Shown here one piece after another: positions 55,968 to 64,000 of a DNA stretch of 64,000 bases (positions are counted from its first letter, which is position 1; every line of letters starts with the position of its first letter). The translations under genes and the position numbers were made by a program. Source of the stretch: Metridium senile (taxonomy: Eukaryota; Cnidaria; Anthozoa; Actiniaria; Metridiidae); assembly GCA_949775045.1 (NCBI GenBank), contig OX459100.1, positions 5,518,136 through 5,582,135 of the forward strand. The letters are read 5' to 3'. The notes beneath the pieces are model-generated. The model searched no databases. It was not told where the DNA came from and was given only the letters and a program-made list of their open reading frames with translations.

Positions 55968-56447
55968 TTTGAATCTGCTACTTCCTACTATGACTCGAAC
56001 ATGCCAAGGGAAAGGCACGTGACTTCTAGTGCCAGGCTCCGACACTCACACAAAAATATCCTTCCCCTCCCCACCCCTGATTGAAAACGCACGCACGCAA
56101 ATTGTTTGATTTTAAGGAGAAATTTCACTTGATGGTGCAATTAGCCTTTAATCGTTATACAATTAATGAATTGTGTTATTTCCATGATGTGTTTTACCTC
56201 TGAGGGCTTTGTTAGATTTATAACTATTTTCCCGAGTGTTTTCCGAGCGACTCCGAAGCGATTCCGTCAATTTCTTGTTGTCACTCGTCATTCTTCCAGT
56301 GGGTTGTTTGAAAGCATTTTGCTCCTAAAAATATTTGATTTCTTTGCGTTGTGAAACAACGAAAGCAAATTATCATAACCCTGACCTAATATAGCAATCA
56401 GTTTGAAAATATTTACGAAATCAGGTCAATATTTACAAGAAAAAGTC
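55968..56447. promoter_or_regulatory. Bidirectional VPS35/ABCB9-like promoter region with CLEAR-like site
   Basis: The two divergent start codons are 480 bp apart. GGCACGTGAC at 56014-56023 contains an E-box (CACGTG at 56016-56021) with the GTGAC flank of the TFEB/TFE3 CLEAR element (GTCACGTGAC). It lies about 50 bp upstream of the VPS35 ATG. Shared regulation of an endosomal and a lysosomal gene would make sense, but transcription starts are not known. Confidence 0.5.
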
Positions 56448-58925
56448 ATGGATTCGACCTCTACAAATCTACCAAGATACTCCAGAAGAAGAACTTGCAA
56501 GATTTCAGCTATCTGCTTTTGTACTTTTCTCGACTTTTGTATCTCCACCGCTTTTGCCATCCACTGGAATGACTTGTCATGGGCGAACAAATCGATTTAC
56601 GAGTATGAATTCTGCACATCCTCATTTGATTTATGGGTTTTCTGCTTGAGTCGTCTTATTTTCATTTTTGGAGCAGTTGTTGGAGTGCTACGAAACAGTC
56701 TTGAGGCTATACCTCGCATAAAGTCATCTATAAAACCCATGTTTTACTTCCAAGCTGCTTTAGTTATCGTAATTGTAGTCAAAATACTTATGAGTACTGA
56801 ATGCAACTTGGACAAGATGGGGAAAGTTTGGCTGTGGGGCTTCTCAGGATGGAGTTGCTTTTGTTCATGTGTACTTGTTGGTTTCTGGTATTGGATGTCG
56901 AAAATGAGAACTCCTACCATTTATTCGACAGAGGAAGAAATTGGCGATGTACTTGAGAGAGAAGGATTGCTTGATGAAGATGGATTCACATCAGATGAAG
57001 AGAATATGGAAGAAAGAAAGAATATATCAACTGTGTCATTCTTACATATTCTTGCTTACTGCAAACCAGACATTGGCTACTTGGTTCTGGCTTTTTTCTT
57101 TCTCCTCTCTGCATGTGGTGCACAGATTTTCATCCCGTATTATACCGGCCAAGTTATTGACGGTATTGCAATCTCGAAAGATCGCAAAAAGTTTGAACAG
57201 GCAATCCTCATCATGGCAATGATTGCTCTTATTGAAGCCATTTGTGCTGGTTTGAGAGGAGGAATATTCTCTTACGTCTGTGCAAGGTTTAATATTAGAA
57301 TCAATAACACTCTCTTTGGCTCAATTATACAACAAGAAATAGGATTTTTCGACAAAACAAATACAGGTGAAATAGTATCAAGAATCACTTCTGATACAAC
57401 AAAGATAAGTGATCAAATAACATTGAATGTGAATGTGTTTCTACGCAGTCTGGTCAAGGCAATAGGAGTGTGCATATTTATGTTTAAACTCTCCTGGAAA
57501 CTAACTGTTATAACACTTATTGGTCTTCCACTCATTGCGCTAGTATCTGATATTTATGGCGATTACTATCGAAAACTATCAACGGCAGTGCAAGATTCTG
57601 TTGCCAAAGCTAATGAGGTAGTAGCTGAGGTTGTTTCATCGATGAAGACAGTGCGTAGCTTTGCTAATGAAGATGGGGAGTTGGAACGATACAAGAAGAA
57701 GAATCATTCAGTGTTTCGGCTAAAAGTCAAGGAAGCTATATGTTATGGTGGTTATAGCTGGTGTACGGAAATCCTCATGCTAACAATGGAAGTTGTCATT
57801 CTGTACTACGGTGGACATCTTGTACTACAAGGTGAATTAACAGGCGGTAACCTAGTGTCATTCATTCTATATCAGCTTGAGCTATCCTTCTGTCTTGAGG
57901 AGGTTGGAGATGTATACACAGGTTTCATGGAGGCACTTGGAGCTGCTCAGAAAGTCTTCAAATTAATCGCAAGAAAACCTAAAATTTTAAACACTGGGGC
58001 ACTTGTTCCTGCTGATGCAGTTGGGAAAGTTGAGTTTAATAATGTCTCATTTTCTTATCCGACAAGGCCTAATGTTCCTGTTCTGAACAGTGTCTCATTC
58101 AAAGTTGAGCCGGGTCAAGTTGTTGCCTTTGTAGGAGCAAGTGGAGGAGGAAAGAGTACAATAATAAACTTACTGCAACACTTTTACGAACCTCAATCTG
58201 GGGAAGTACTGATTGACTCAATTCCTGTTAAAGAAATGGAACATAAATACTTACACAAAACTCTTTCACTTGTGGGACAAGAGCCAGTGTTATTTTCACG
58301 ATCAATTCGAGGAAACATTGCCTACGGAATAGATGATGTCGCTGATGATGCAACCATGATTGAGCATGTTTCAAAACTTGCTAATGCCCACACATTCATC
58401 AGAGAAATGCCAAAGGGGTATGACACAGAAACTGGAGAGAAAGGCTTACAGTTATCCGGAGGACAGAAACAACGGGTAGCAATCGCAAGATCATTAATTA
58501 GGAAACCACGAATACTACTTCTTGACGAAGCAACAAGTGCTTTAGATGCAGAAAGTGAACATCTGGTCCAAGAAGCTATCTACAGCAATCTTAAAGGACA
58601 CACTGTGCTAATCATTGCACATAGATTGAGCACAATTGAAAAAGCTGACAAAGTTATCGTCATTGACAAAGGAGATGTGGTAGAACAAGGAAATCACAAA
58701 GAATTGATGGCTAGAGATGGCGTTTACTCCAAACTTGTCCAAAGACAAATTGTTGGTGTTGATAATAAGGACACCTCTCAAGAGGAAGAACCACCACCAC
58801 CACTACTGCAGCAGAGGAGTAGGTTGAGCTCTGGTAGTGATATTACTCCTTTGTCTTCAAGTTATTCAAGTCAGTCATCTCCAGTGGGGTCCCTGGGAAA
58901 AAGTCCATCTGCACGCAGACTGTAA
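56448..58925 (+). CDS. ABCB9: ABCB9/TAP-like peptide half transporter, single exon
   Basis: An uninterrupted frame of 825 residues from ATG 56448 (in-frame TTG at 56403 is not needed). Four N-terminal hydrophobic helices (about 18-40, 62-81, 97-116, 127-149) form the extra TMD0 domain typical of TAP1, TAP2 and TAPL. Then come an acidic linker, six core membrane helices, and one nucleotide-binding domain with Walker A GASGGGKST (563-571), signature LSGGQ (669-673), Walker B ILLLDEA (689-695) and H-loop His725. The ending LVQRQIVG resembles ABCB9 (LVQRQMLG). ABCB9 homodimers pump cytosolic peptides into lysosomes using ATP; TMD0 targets the protein. All catalytic residues are intact. The C-terminal 60 residues are Ser/Pro-rich. 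It is divergent from VPS35. Absence of introns over 2.5 kb is unusual beside such intron-rich genes. It could instead be a TAP1/TAP2-like paralogue. Confidence 0.9.
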   Translation: MDSTSTNLPRYSRRRTCKISAICFCTFLDFCISTAFAIHWNDLSWANKSIYEYEFCTSSFDLWVFCLSRLIFIFGAVVGVLRNSLEAIPRIKSSIKPMFYFQAALVIVIVVKILMSTECNLDKMGKVWLWGFSGWSCFCSCVLVGFWYWMSKMRTPTIYSTEEEIGDVLEREGLLDEDGFTSDEENMEERKNISTVSFLHILAYCKPDIGYLVLAFFFLLSACGAQIFIPYYTGQVIDGIAISKDRKKFEQAILIMAMIALIEAICAGLRGGIFSYVCARFNIRINNTLFGSIIQQEIGFFDKTNTGEIVSRITSDTTKISDQITLNVNVFLRSLVKAIGVCIFMFKLSWKLTVITLIGLPLIALVSDIYGDYYRKLSTAVQDSVAKANEVVAEVVSSMKTVRSFANEDGELERYKKKNHSVFRLKVKEAICYGGYSWCTEILMLTMEVVILYYGGHLVLQGELTGGNLVSFILYQLELSFCLEEVGDVYTGFMEALGAAQKVFKLIARKPKILNTGALVPADAVGKVEFNNVSFSYPTRPNVPVLNSVSFKVEPGQVVAFVGASGGGKSTIINLLQHFYEPQSGEVLIDSIPVKEMEHKYLHKTLSLVGQEPVLFSRSIRGNIAYGIDDVADDATMIEHVSKLANAHTFIREMPKGYDTETGEKGLQLSGGQKQRVAIARSLIRKPRILLLDEATSALDAESEHLVQEAIYSNLKGHTVLIIAHRLSTIEKADKVIVIDKGDVVEQGNHKELMARDGVYSKLVQRQIVGVDNKDTSQEEEPPPPLLQQRSRLSSGSDITPLSSSYSSQSSPVGSLGKSPSARRL

Positions 58926-58962
58926 ACAATACTTGTCATTTCATTATTAAACTTTGTGAGAA

Positions 58963-58968
58963 AATAAA
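58963..58968 (+). terminator. Candidate polyadenylation signal of the ABCB9-like gene
   Basis: AATAAA lies 38 bases after the stop codon; a second, weaker A/T-rich context follows. Cleavage site unknown. Confidence 0.6.
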
Positions 58969-58969
58969 T

Positions 58970-59643
58970 AATATTGTAATTACTAAATTACTAATATAAA
59001 TAAGATTCTAAAGTAGTAAGACATTATTTTATAAGTAAATCAATTTTAAAATGTGCCAAAGGCTTTGATAACTATACTCAAATACTCAAAGCATGACATA
59101 TTTTACATTTATTATTTATATATAATATAATACAGTTAAGTAATTTTTGGTACAAGTTGTGTTGCATGCCTGAATTATTTGTACTCAAGGTTCTCAAAGT
59201 TTTTTGGAGAATGCAAACAGCATATAACTGTAAGCATTAAATCACAGGGAGAGTGGGGATTCTGCTCCAAAAATTGGAGGGATCAAATGAAGAATCAATT
59301 TTGGGTTGCAAATAAGACCATGTGAATACCTGGGTAACTAATATAATTCAACTAATGTGAAATTACAGATACATGAGAAAAATATCAATTCATTAATGTA
59401 AAATTAGTGTTTAATTAATATGTGTAAAATTAAGAACTACAGTCTCTTGAAGAACATCCAAACCAATATTTGAATAACTTCAATAAGTCGTTATTACTTG
59501 ATCGGATCCTCTCCCCTTCTTGTAAGACGATTCGATGTCTCAGCTTTATTAAAAGTCTCAAGATAATCGTCCAACTTTTTAGATTTTCTTATTCATTTAT
59601 GATATGTTTTTGTTCTATGTACAAAGATTTCAAATTATGTGTG
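58970..59643. other. Intergenic, no gene seen
   Basis: AT-rich, downstream of the ABC transporter gene. No supported feature apart from its 3' UTR. Confidence 0.5.
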
Positions 59644-59794
59644 TATAGGTGGACTTACAGTGATGTAGATTGTTATGGTTTTGCCAACCAACCAGTATTG
59701 TTATTAGAACAAAGAAAATTAAAAATGTTTTTATTAAAATGGTTGGCAAATTAGCATCACAATACCAACACTTGTAAACACTACGCTCACCTAT
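59644..59794. mobile_element. 151-bp element with TATAGGTG ends, copy 2
   Basis: TATAGGTGGACTTACAGTGA ... GTTATGGTTTTGCCAACCAA, CCAGT ... TGGTTGGCAAATTAGCATCA, CAATACCAACACTTGTAAAC, ACTACGCTCACCTATA. It aligns along its length with 42181-42329 with few differences. Confidence 0.82.
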
Positions 59795-60950
59795 ATATGC
59801 CACTGTATAACCATTATTGCCACCATTAATATTTCCCAGTAGTGCTTTGCATACATTGATTTATCAACTTTTCGATATTATACGCCCATTTTAAAAATCG
59901 TTGTCTCTATGAAAGCTTCAGTCCACACACTCTGAAGCCTACAAAGGATGTCGGTAATGTGAACATAATTTGTTGTTTTATTAAACGTTATGTTTAAGAA
60001 GTATTTGTTTCATTATCTACCACTGCAACAACTTGTTATGGCTAATAATAATGAAGTATATAGCACAAACACGTACAATGCAAAATAAATATGCTATAAA
60101 TAAAATGATATAAACAACATAGTTTTACAACATCCTTTGCAAGCTTGGACTGTAGCTTTGGTTGAGTCAACGATTTTTAAAATATGTGTATATTACCATT
60201 GACATACTGTAATATATTTGTTTTCCAATTACCATTTTTCGACTTTTCTTTCATTTTCCTTATACACTTTGCGTTCCATTCTCTTGCTTTTTATTACTTT
60301 TATTTTCTATTTCCCCAGACAACAACAGAAAATCCCCCGAGGCAAAAAATAGTACTCTTTATTTTTCTAATCAACTTCTCTTCCTGCTGAAATCATTTCT
60401 CCATGCATGGTTGTTGTTCCTTTAATTCTTCAGAGGAAAAAAAAAACGCCAACTCATTAGAGTATTCTTTTCTCTCAGCACCTCAGCACTTTCATGCACA
60501 ACTTCATTATTTCACATGGAATAAACGGAACTTAAGATGAATCGAGGTCCATCTGACGACCGAATCTACCATAATTGATTTTTGAATGTCTTCAATCAAT
60601 AGTTGTCTTCACAAAGGAATAGTCGTAATTCCGTCTTTTTGATTTAGACTGATCAACGCTTTCTTCTCGACTTTCCGGGCAATCTTATCACCTTAGAATA
60701 ATCTTCTATCTTACTTTAATTTATATTCATTCATTGATTATGTAATATTGTGTATTTATAGCACAAACGTGACCTCGGGGAAAGGTATTTAAGAGATTCA
60801 GTTATATTTGAAGTAAAGCATAACTTTGTGTTGTTCGTACTGCTGACATTCAAGAGAAGCGAACAAGAGAAGGTAGCCGGCTAAGGGAGTAAGGAGAAGG
60901 TAGAACTTCTACGTTGGGTAGGCTTTTGTTTCTTTTTTGATTTGATGGGT
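59795..60950. other. Intergenic, no gene seen
   Basis: No convincing coding region; the 68-codon frame at 60184-60390 is hydrophobic and unrecognised. No RNA gene or strong repeat visible. Confidence 0.5.
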
Positions 60951-60959
60951 GTTAGTTGT

Positions 60960-61170
60960 CATACGTTCGTTCGTTTGTTCGTTTGCTTGTACGGTTTGTT
61001 TGTTTGTTTGTTCGTTCGTTTGTTTGTTCGTTTGTTTGTATGTTTGTTTGTCTTTTTGTTCGTTTGTTTGTATGTTTGTTTGTCTTTTTGTTCGTTTGTT
61101 TGTATGTTTGCTTGTCTTTTTGTTCGTTTGTTCATTTGTTTGTATGTTTGTTTGTCTTTTTGTTTGTTGC
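60960..61170. repeat. TTTG/TTCG tetranucleotide repeat
   Basis: TTCGTTTGTTTGTATGTTTG repeats with a higher-order unit containing TCTTTTTGTTCG. Overlapping Cys/Phe/Val-rich frames are artefacts. Confidence 0.92.
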
Positions 61171-61273
61171 GATTGCTTGTTCGGTCACCATTCACAAGTC
61201 AGGGTTAATAGTTTTGTTTGCTTGCGTTTTTGTGCATCTCTCTGTCTTCCCAATTTGTCAAAACTGGGGTCTT

Positions 61274-61326
61274 TCGGTGGGTGGGTTTAGGGTGGTGGGT
61301 TGGTGGGTGGGTGGGTGGGTGGGTGC
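61274..61326. repeat. GGGT/GGTGGGT simple repeat
   Basis: GTGGGTGGGTTTAGGGTGGT, GGGTTGGTGGGTGGGTGGGT and so on: a short G-rich simple repeat with G-quadruplex-like spacing. Confidence 0.8.
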
Positions 61327-61373
61327 ATGGGTAGGTTGATTAGTTGGTAAAAAAATAGATAAATGAATCTCTT

Positions 61374-62618
61374 CAGGGGCGGATCCAGGGGGGGTGGATT
61401 GGGTGGCTAGCCACCCCCCTCTTTGCAGGATTTAAAACAGGAAAAATGATTAGTTGATTATAATCAGTAAATAAAAGAAAAAAATATGAATATGTCCCAT
61501 TGTATAAAAATAGTCAAAGAGTTAACTTGAATAATTTAATAATTTTAAATAATTAGTTTTATTTTGATCGGAATCAATACTTTATTATTATTCTCGTAAA
61601 TCTCAGTTGTCATGAGAGCCTGTAGTACATGGTAGCAGCGTTCATCCGAAAAAACAGCAAGGAAAAGCGAGCGCATTACGAGCTCTGTGCTCTCGTCCCC
61701 ACAATAATCGTCACAAAGTCATCAGAAGCCATATATGAACTTGCCAACGTCCTGCAATAGAAGTGGGATCACTTGCTGCCAGTTTCATCGGCCTTTGAAA
61801 GTGAGCTGTCTCGCTGGACCAATCACTGCAAGCGCCAGGCCATAGAGGAAACATCTGTGACATCACTTTTGTCAAAGCATGCTGATAACATGTTCTTTCC
61901 TAACATCAGATAACTTTTGAAAATTCTTGCTGTTTTGCCAATTGGTAGCACGGAGGCTGAACGCTCATTCTCCTGTGTAAGGCGAGTGCACACATGGCTA
62001 AGAATCACGATGACAACGCAAAGATTATCTGACTTAGCCGTTATTGCCATGCATGGGCATGTCATCCCCATTAGTAGAGAACAGGTTTGCGAGGCATTTA
62101 TAAAGAATCACCCAAGGAAAATGATAGCACCCTCTCTCTTGCATACCTAATGTTGTAAGGTTTGTACTTTTCTCTGTTTGAAATTCCGCTATATTTGTTT
62201 TCGAAACTGCTTAATTTATTTAGGTGATAAGTAATAAGTAACTGTCAATTCGAAAAGGCAAGTCTTAATTGATCTCGGGACATAAATGATCGTTCTAATC
62301 TGCTTACTTTGAACCTCGCCGGTGTTTATTTCGGATTGCAGTTACGTGCCAATCCATATTTGTGTATCCTTTTCGGTTCCTTCACCTTTTTAAATAGGTG
62401 CAGTGGAACCTCTATTTACAGACATTCAAGGGCTGGGAAAAGTCCGAGATATCGAGTTATTTTTACAAATTATTTTTTTTAATGTATTATTTTTATAAAT
62501 GTATGATATGAATTTTGCATTGCCTAGACATAAAGAGTTGTCCGCAACCCTAGACCTATCATTTTAATTGATTTTGGAGTTAGCCACCCCCCTTTGTAAA
62601 ATCCTGGATCCGCCCCTG
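61374..62618. mobile_element. hAT-type DNA transposon, decayed, 1245 bp
   Basis: The ends CAGGGGCGGATCCAGG and CCTGGATCCGCCCCTG are exact inverted repeats; inside them GGTGGCTAGCCACCCCCCT and AGTTAGCCACCCCCCTTTG echo each other. CTCTT flanks both sides (61369-61373 and 62619-62623), giving a 5-bp duplication. It carries a fragment of transposase ending in the hAT dimerisation domain. It lacks the catalytic core, so it is non-autonomous. Confidence 0.87.
61690..62149 (+). pseudogene. hAT transposase C-terminal fragment
   Basis: The last 77 codons (61917-62149) contain KILAVLPIGSTEAERSFSCV, RRVHTWLR, TMTTQRLSDLAVIAMHG, the hallmark of the hAT C-terminal dimerisation region. Upstream in other positions are SAFESELSRW and SVTSLLSKHADNMFFPNI, with in-frame stops (for example TAG at 61757 and TAA at 61912). 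There is no BED finger, catalytic core or start. Remnant only. Confidence 0.85.
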
Positions 62619-62666
62619 CTCTTTTTTAACAATATTAAAGTTGTCCTTCAGTAGCATATTGTGGGT

Positions 62667-62874
62667 ATAATAAGAGAAGGTTTGAGGCCATGTACTACTG
62701 TAATTTACTATTTTAATCTTAAGCTTTCGTCGGTCGCCGACATCATCAGAAGATAGTGAAAGATTATTCGATAATAATCTTTCATCATCTTCTGATGATG
62801 TCGGCGACCGACGAAAGCTTAAGATTAAAATAGTAAATTACAGTAGTACATGGCCTCAAACCTTCTCTTATTAT
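62667..62874. mobile_element. 208-bp near-perfect hairpin element
   Basis: Arms of about 100 bp begin ATAATAAGAGAAGGTTTGAG and carry CTTTCGTCGGTCGCCGACAT; they pair with hardly a mismatch around a loop of a few bases. Such conservation implies a recent insertion or gene conversion between arms. Confidence 0.92.
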
Positions 62875-62949
62875 GCCTCTTTTTTAACGTATCAAGTCAT
62901 ACAGTGCTCTACTAATTGGGGAAACTCAGCCTCACTACCTCTACTTTAA

Positions 62950-63038
62950 ATATTTTAGCACAATGCACAACTTGTCTCACATGTTCATTTTAGCGGAGGG
63001 AGCAAAACCGGATAACCCGCGGAGAAAAACCCTAGAGC
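62950..63038. repeat. Diverged copy of the GGAGGGAG dispersed repeat
   Basis: ACAACTTGTCTCACATGTTC, ATTTTAGCGGAGGGAGCAAA, ACCGGATAACC and GGAGAAAAACCCT match the tandem pair at 26930-27165. Confidence 0.65.
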
Positions 63039-63410
63039 GCCTCCAATTAAATCGATTACTTTTAAATTGGTAAAAAGCATTTTATCATCAGTAATTTCTT
63101 TAAATTATTATCAGTTTCATTTGTTGTTTTTTTCTACTACATTAGCCAACTTCCGTTATTTTTGTTGAGTGATCATTGTATGATATGATATTCAACTAAA
63201 ATATGGAAAGTGGGCTTTTAATAAACGATAAAATATAATGATCTAAAGTTCACACACGACCGCTGTCATCAATGTTATCAAGAAAGATTGATGAAAATAA
63301 CTGAAAGCCAAAACTGATGTCTATCTTGCTAGATCTAAATATAGTATTCATTTGTCTCGATGTTTTGGACGTTAATTTTGACTGCTCACTGCTAGTCTTC
63401 ATCAAGGCCC
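63039..63410. other. Intergenic, no gene seen
   Basis: AT-rich, without recognisable genes or repeats. Confidence 0.5.
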
Positions 63411-63562
63411 GTTTAGGGGTGGACCATTAGAAGTTGGGGGAGGTGGGGTGGCAATTCCCAAAATAAAAAACGTGCACGGCCAATGCGCCCCCCAAAAAAT
63501 ACCTGCTCAGAGCCAAGCTAAAAAAAAAACCGTGCATAACCTTGAGGGGTAGCGAATGGTAA
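63411..63562. repeat. GGGGTGGACCATTAGA repeat fragment
   Basis: It starts GGGGTGGACCATTAGAAGTT, GGGGGAGG, the same start as the elements at 32601 and 43994, and carries CGTGCACGG and CCGTGCATA as partial inverted parts. The right terminus is unclear. Confidence 0.5.
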
Positions 63563-63624
63563 AATTTTAAAATCCGAGCCTGAGATTCTAGAAATATATC
63601 AGCTCATATATTTACTGTATTTAA

Positions 63625-63800
63625 AAATTCCAGACTTTGGGACATCAAAAACACGACAATCCGAGACTTTGAGACATCAAAAACACGAAAATCCGAGACT
63701 TTGAGGCATCAAAAACACGAAAATCCGAGACTTTGAGGCATCAAAAACACGAAAATCCGAGACTTTGAGGCATCAAAAACACAAAAATTCGAAACTTACG
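63625..63800. repeat. 32-bp tandem repeat, about five copies
   Basis: The unit AATCCGAGACTTTGAGGCAT, CAAAAACACGAA is repeated head to tail; the outer copies are diverged. Confidence 0.9.
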
Positions 63801-64000
63801 CACTTTGTATCAGTATACAATATATACCAAAACATAGACTTGCCCTAAGTCGACCTCGGTGTGTTTTCCCGACAAAAAGTGAACAAATCGCCCGAAAGTT
63901 AGCTGAACAAAGTCGCGAAGTAACTGCGCGTTGTACCGAACTAAGAAATAAAACGTAAAAACGGACTTTCAAAAGTTTAACCAAAACACAAACACTTGTT
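63801..64000. other. Window end, no gene seen
   Basis: The minus-strand frame 63796-63984 (62 codons) has no recognisable similarity and could be chance or a piece of a gene outside the window. Confidence 0.35.

Noticed and set aside
56403..56447. Extension of the ABCB9-like protein by 15 residues to 56403
   Set aside because: That position is a TTG; the first ATG in frame is 56448 with a reasonable context, and no transcript supports a non-ATG start.
60942..61339. Cys/Val/Phe-rich frames of 88-127 codons
   Set aside because: They translate the TTTG/TTCG tetranucleotide repeat.

Overview
The window looks like nuclear DNA of an AT-rich, repeat-dense animal genome, most likely a marine invertebrate. 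Genes are split by GT-AG introns. Four are recognisable animal orthologues of VPS35, anillin, TCAIM and an ABCB9/TAPL-type half transporter. The intergenic and intronic space is full of microsatellites, short inverted-repeat transposons, a decayed LINE tail and a decayed hAT element. A cnidarian or other early-branching animal fits the general style, but nothing here fixes the taxon.

Layout: 1-3959 has no gene. 3960-4394 (-) is an intronless myosin essential light chain-like EF-hand gene, followed by a pentanucleotide satellite at 4828-5460. 7418-15366 (-) is a three-exon extended-SDR NAD-dependent epimerase/dehydratase. Its 6.1-kb second intron holds a 1.5-kb tandem duplication carrying LINE 3' ends and a 500-bp inverted repeat rich in CACGTG. 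16372-17159 is a Mutator-like element with a 9-bp target duplication, followed by a 54-bp GAT-rich minisatellite. 19685-27624 (+) is a seven-exon TCAIM orthologue. 27.7-30.9 kb holds inverted-repeat elements and tandem repeats.

30934-41252 (-) is a 15-exon anillin gene; the spliced frame is exactly 1098 codons plus stop, with AH and PH domains at the C terminus. 43122-55967 (-) is a 16-exon VPS35 gene (798 codons plus stop) whose first coding exon is only the ATG. Its introns hold most of the microsatellites. 56448-58925 (+) is a single-exon ABCB9-like gene divergent from VPS35, with 480 bp between the two ATGs and a CLEAR-like GGCACGTGAC site between them. The right end (59-64 kb) holds transposons, including a decayed hAT element at 61374-62618.

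The genes do not form an operon. The one functional grouping suggested by layout is VPS35 (endosomal retromer) with ABCB9 (lysosomal peptide transporter), which share an intergenic promoter region. Exon limits were read by eye from splice consensus, frame and remembered family similarity; no alignment or transcript was available.
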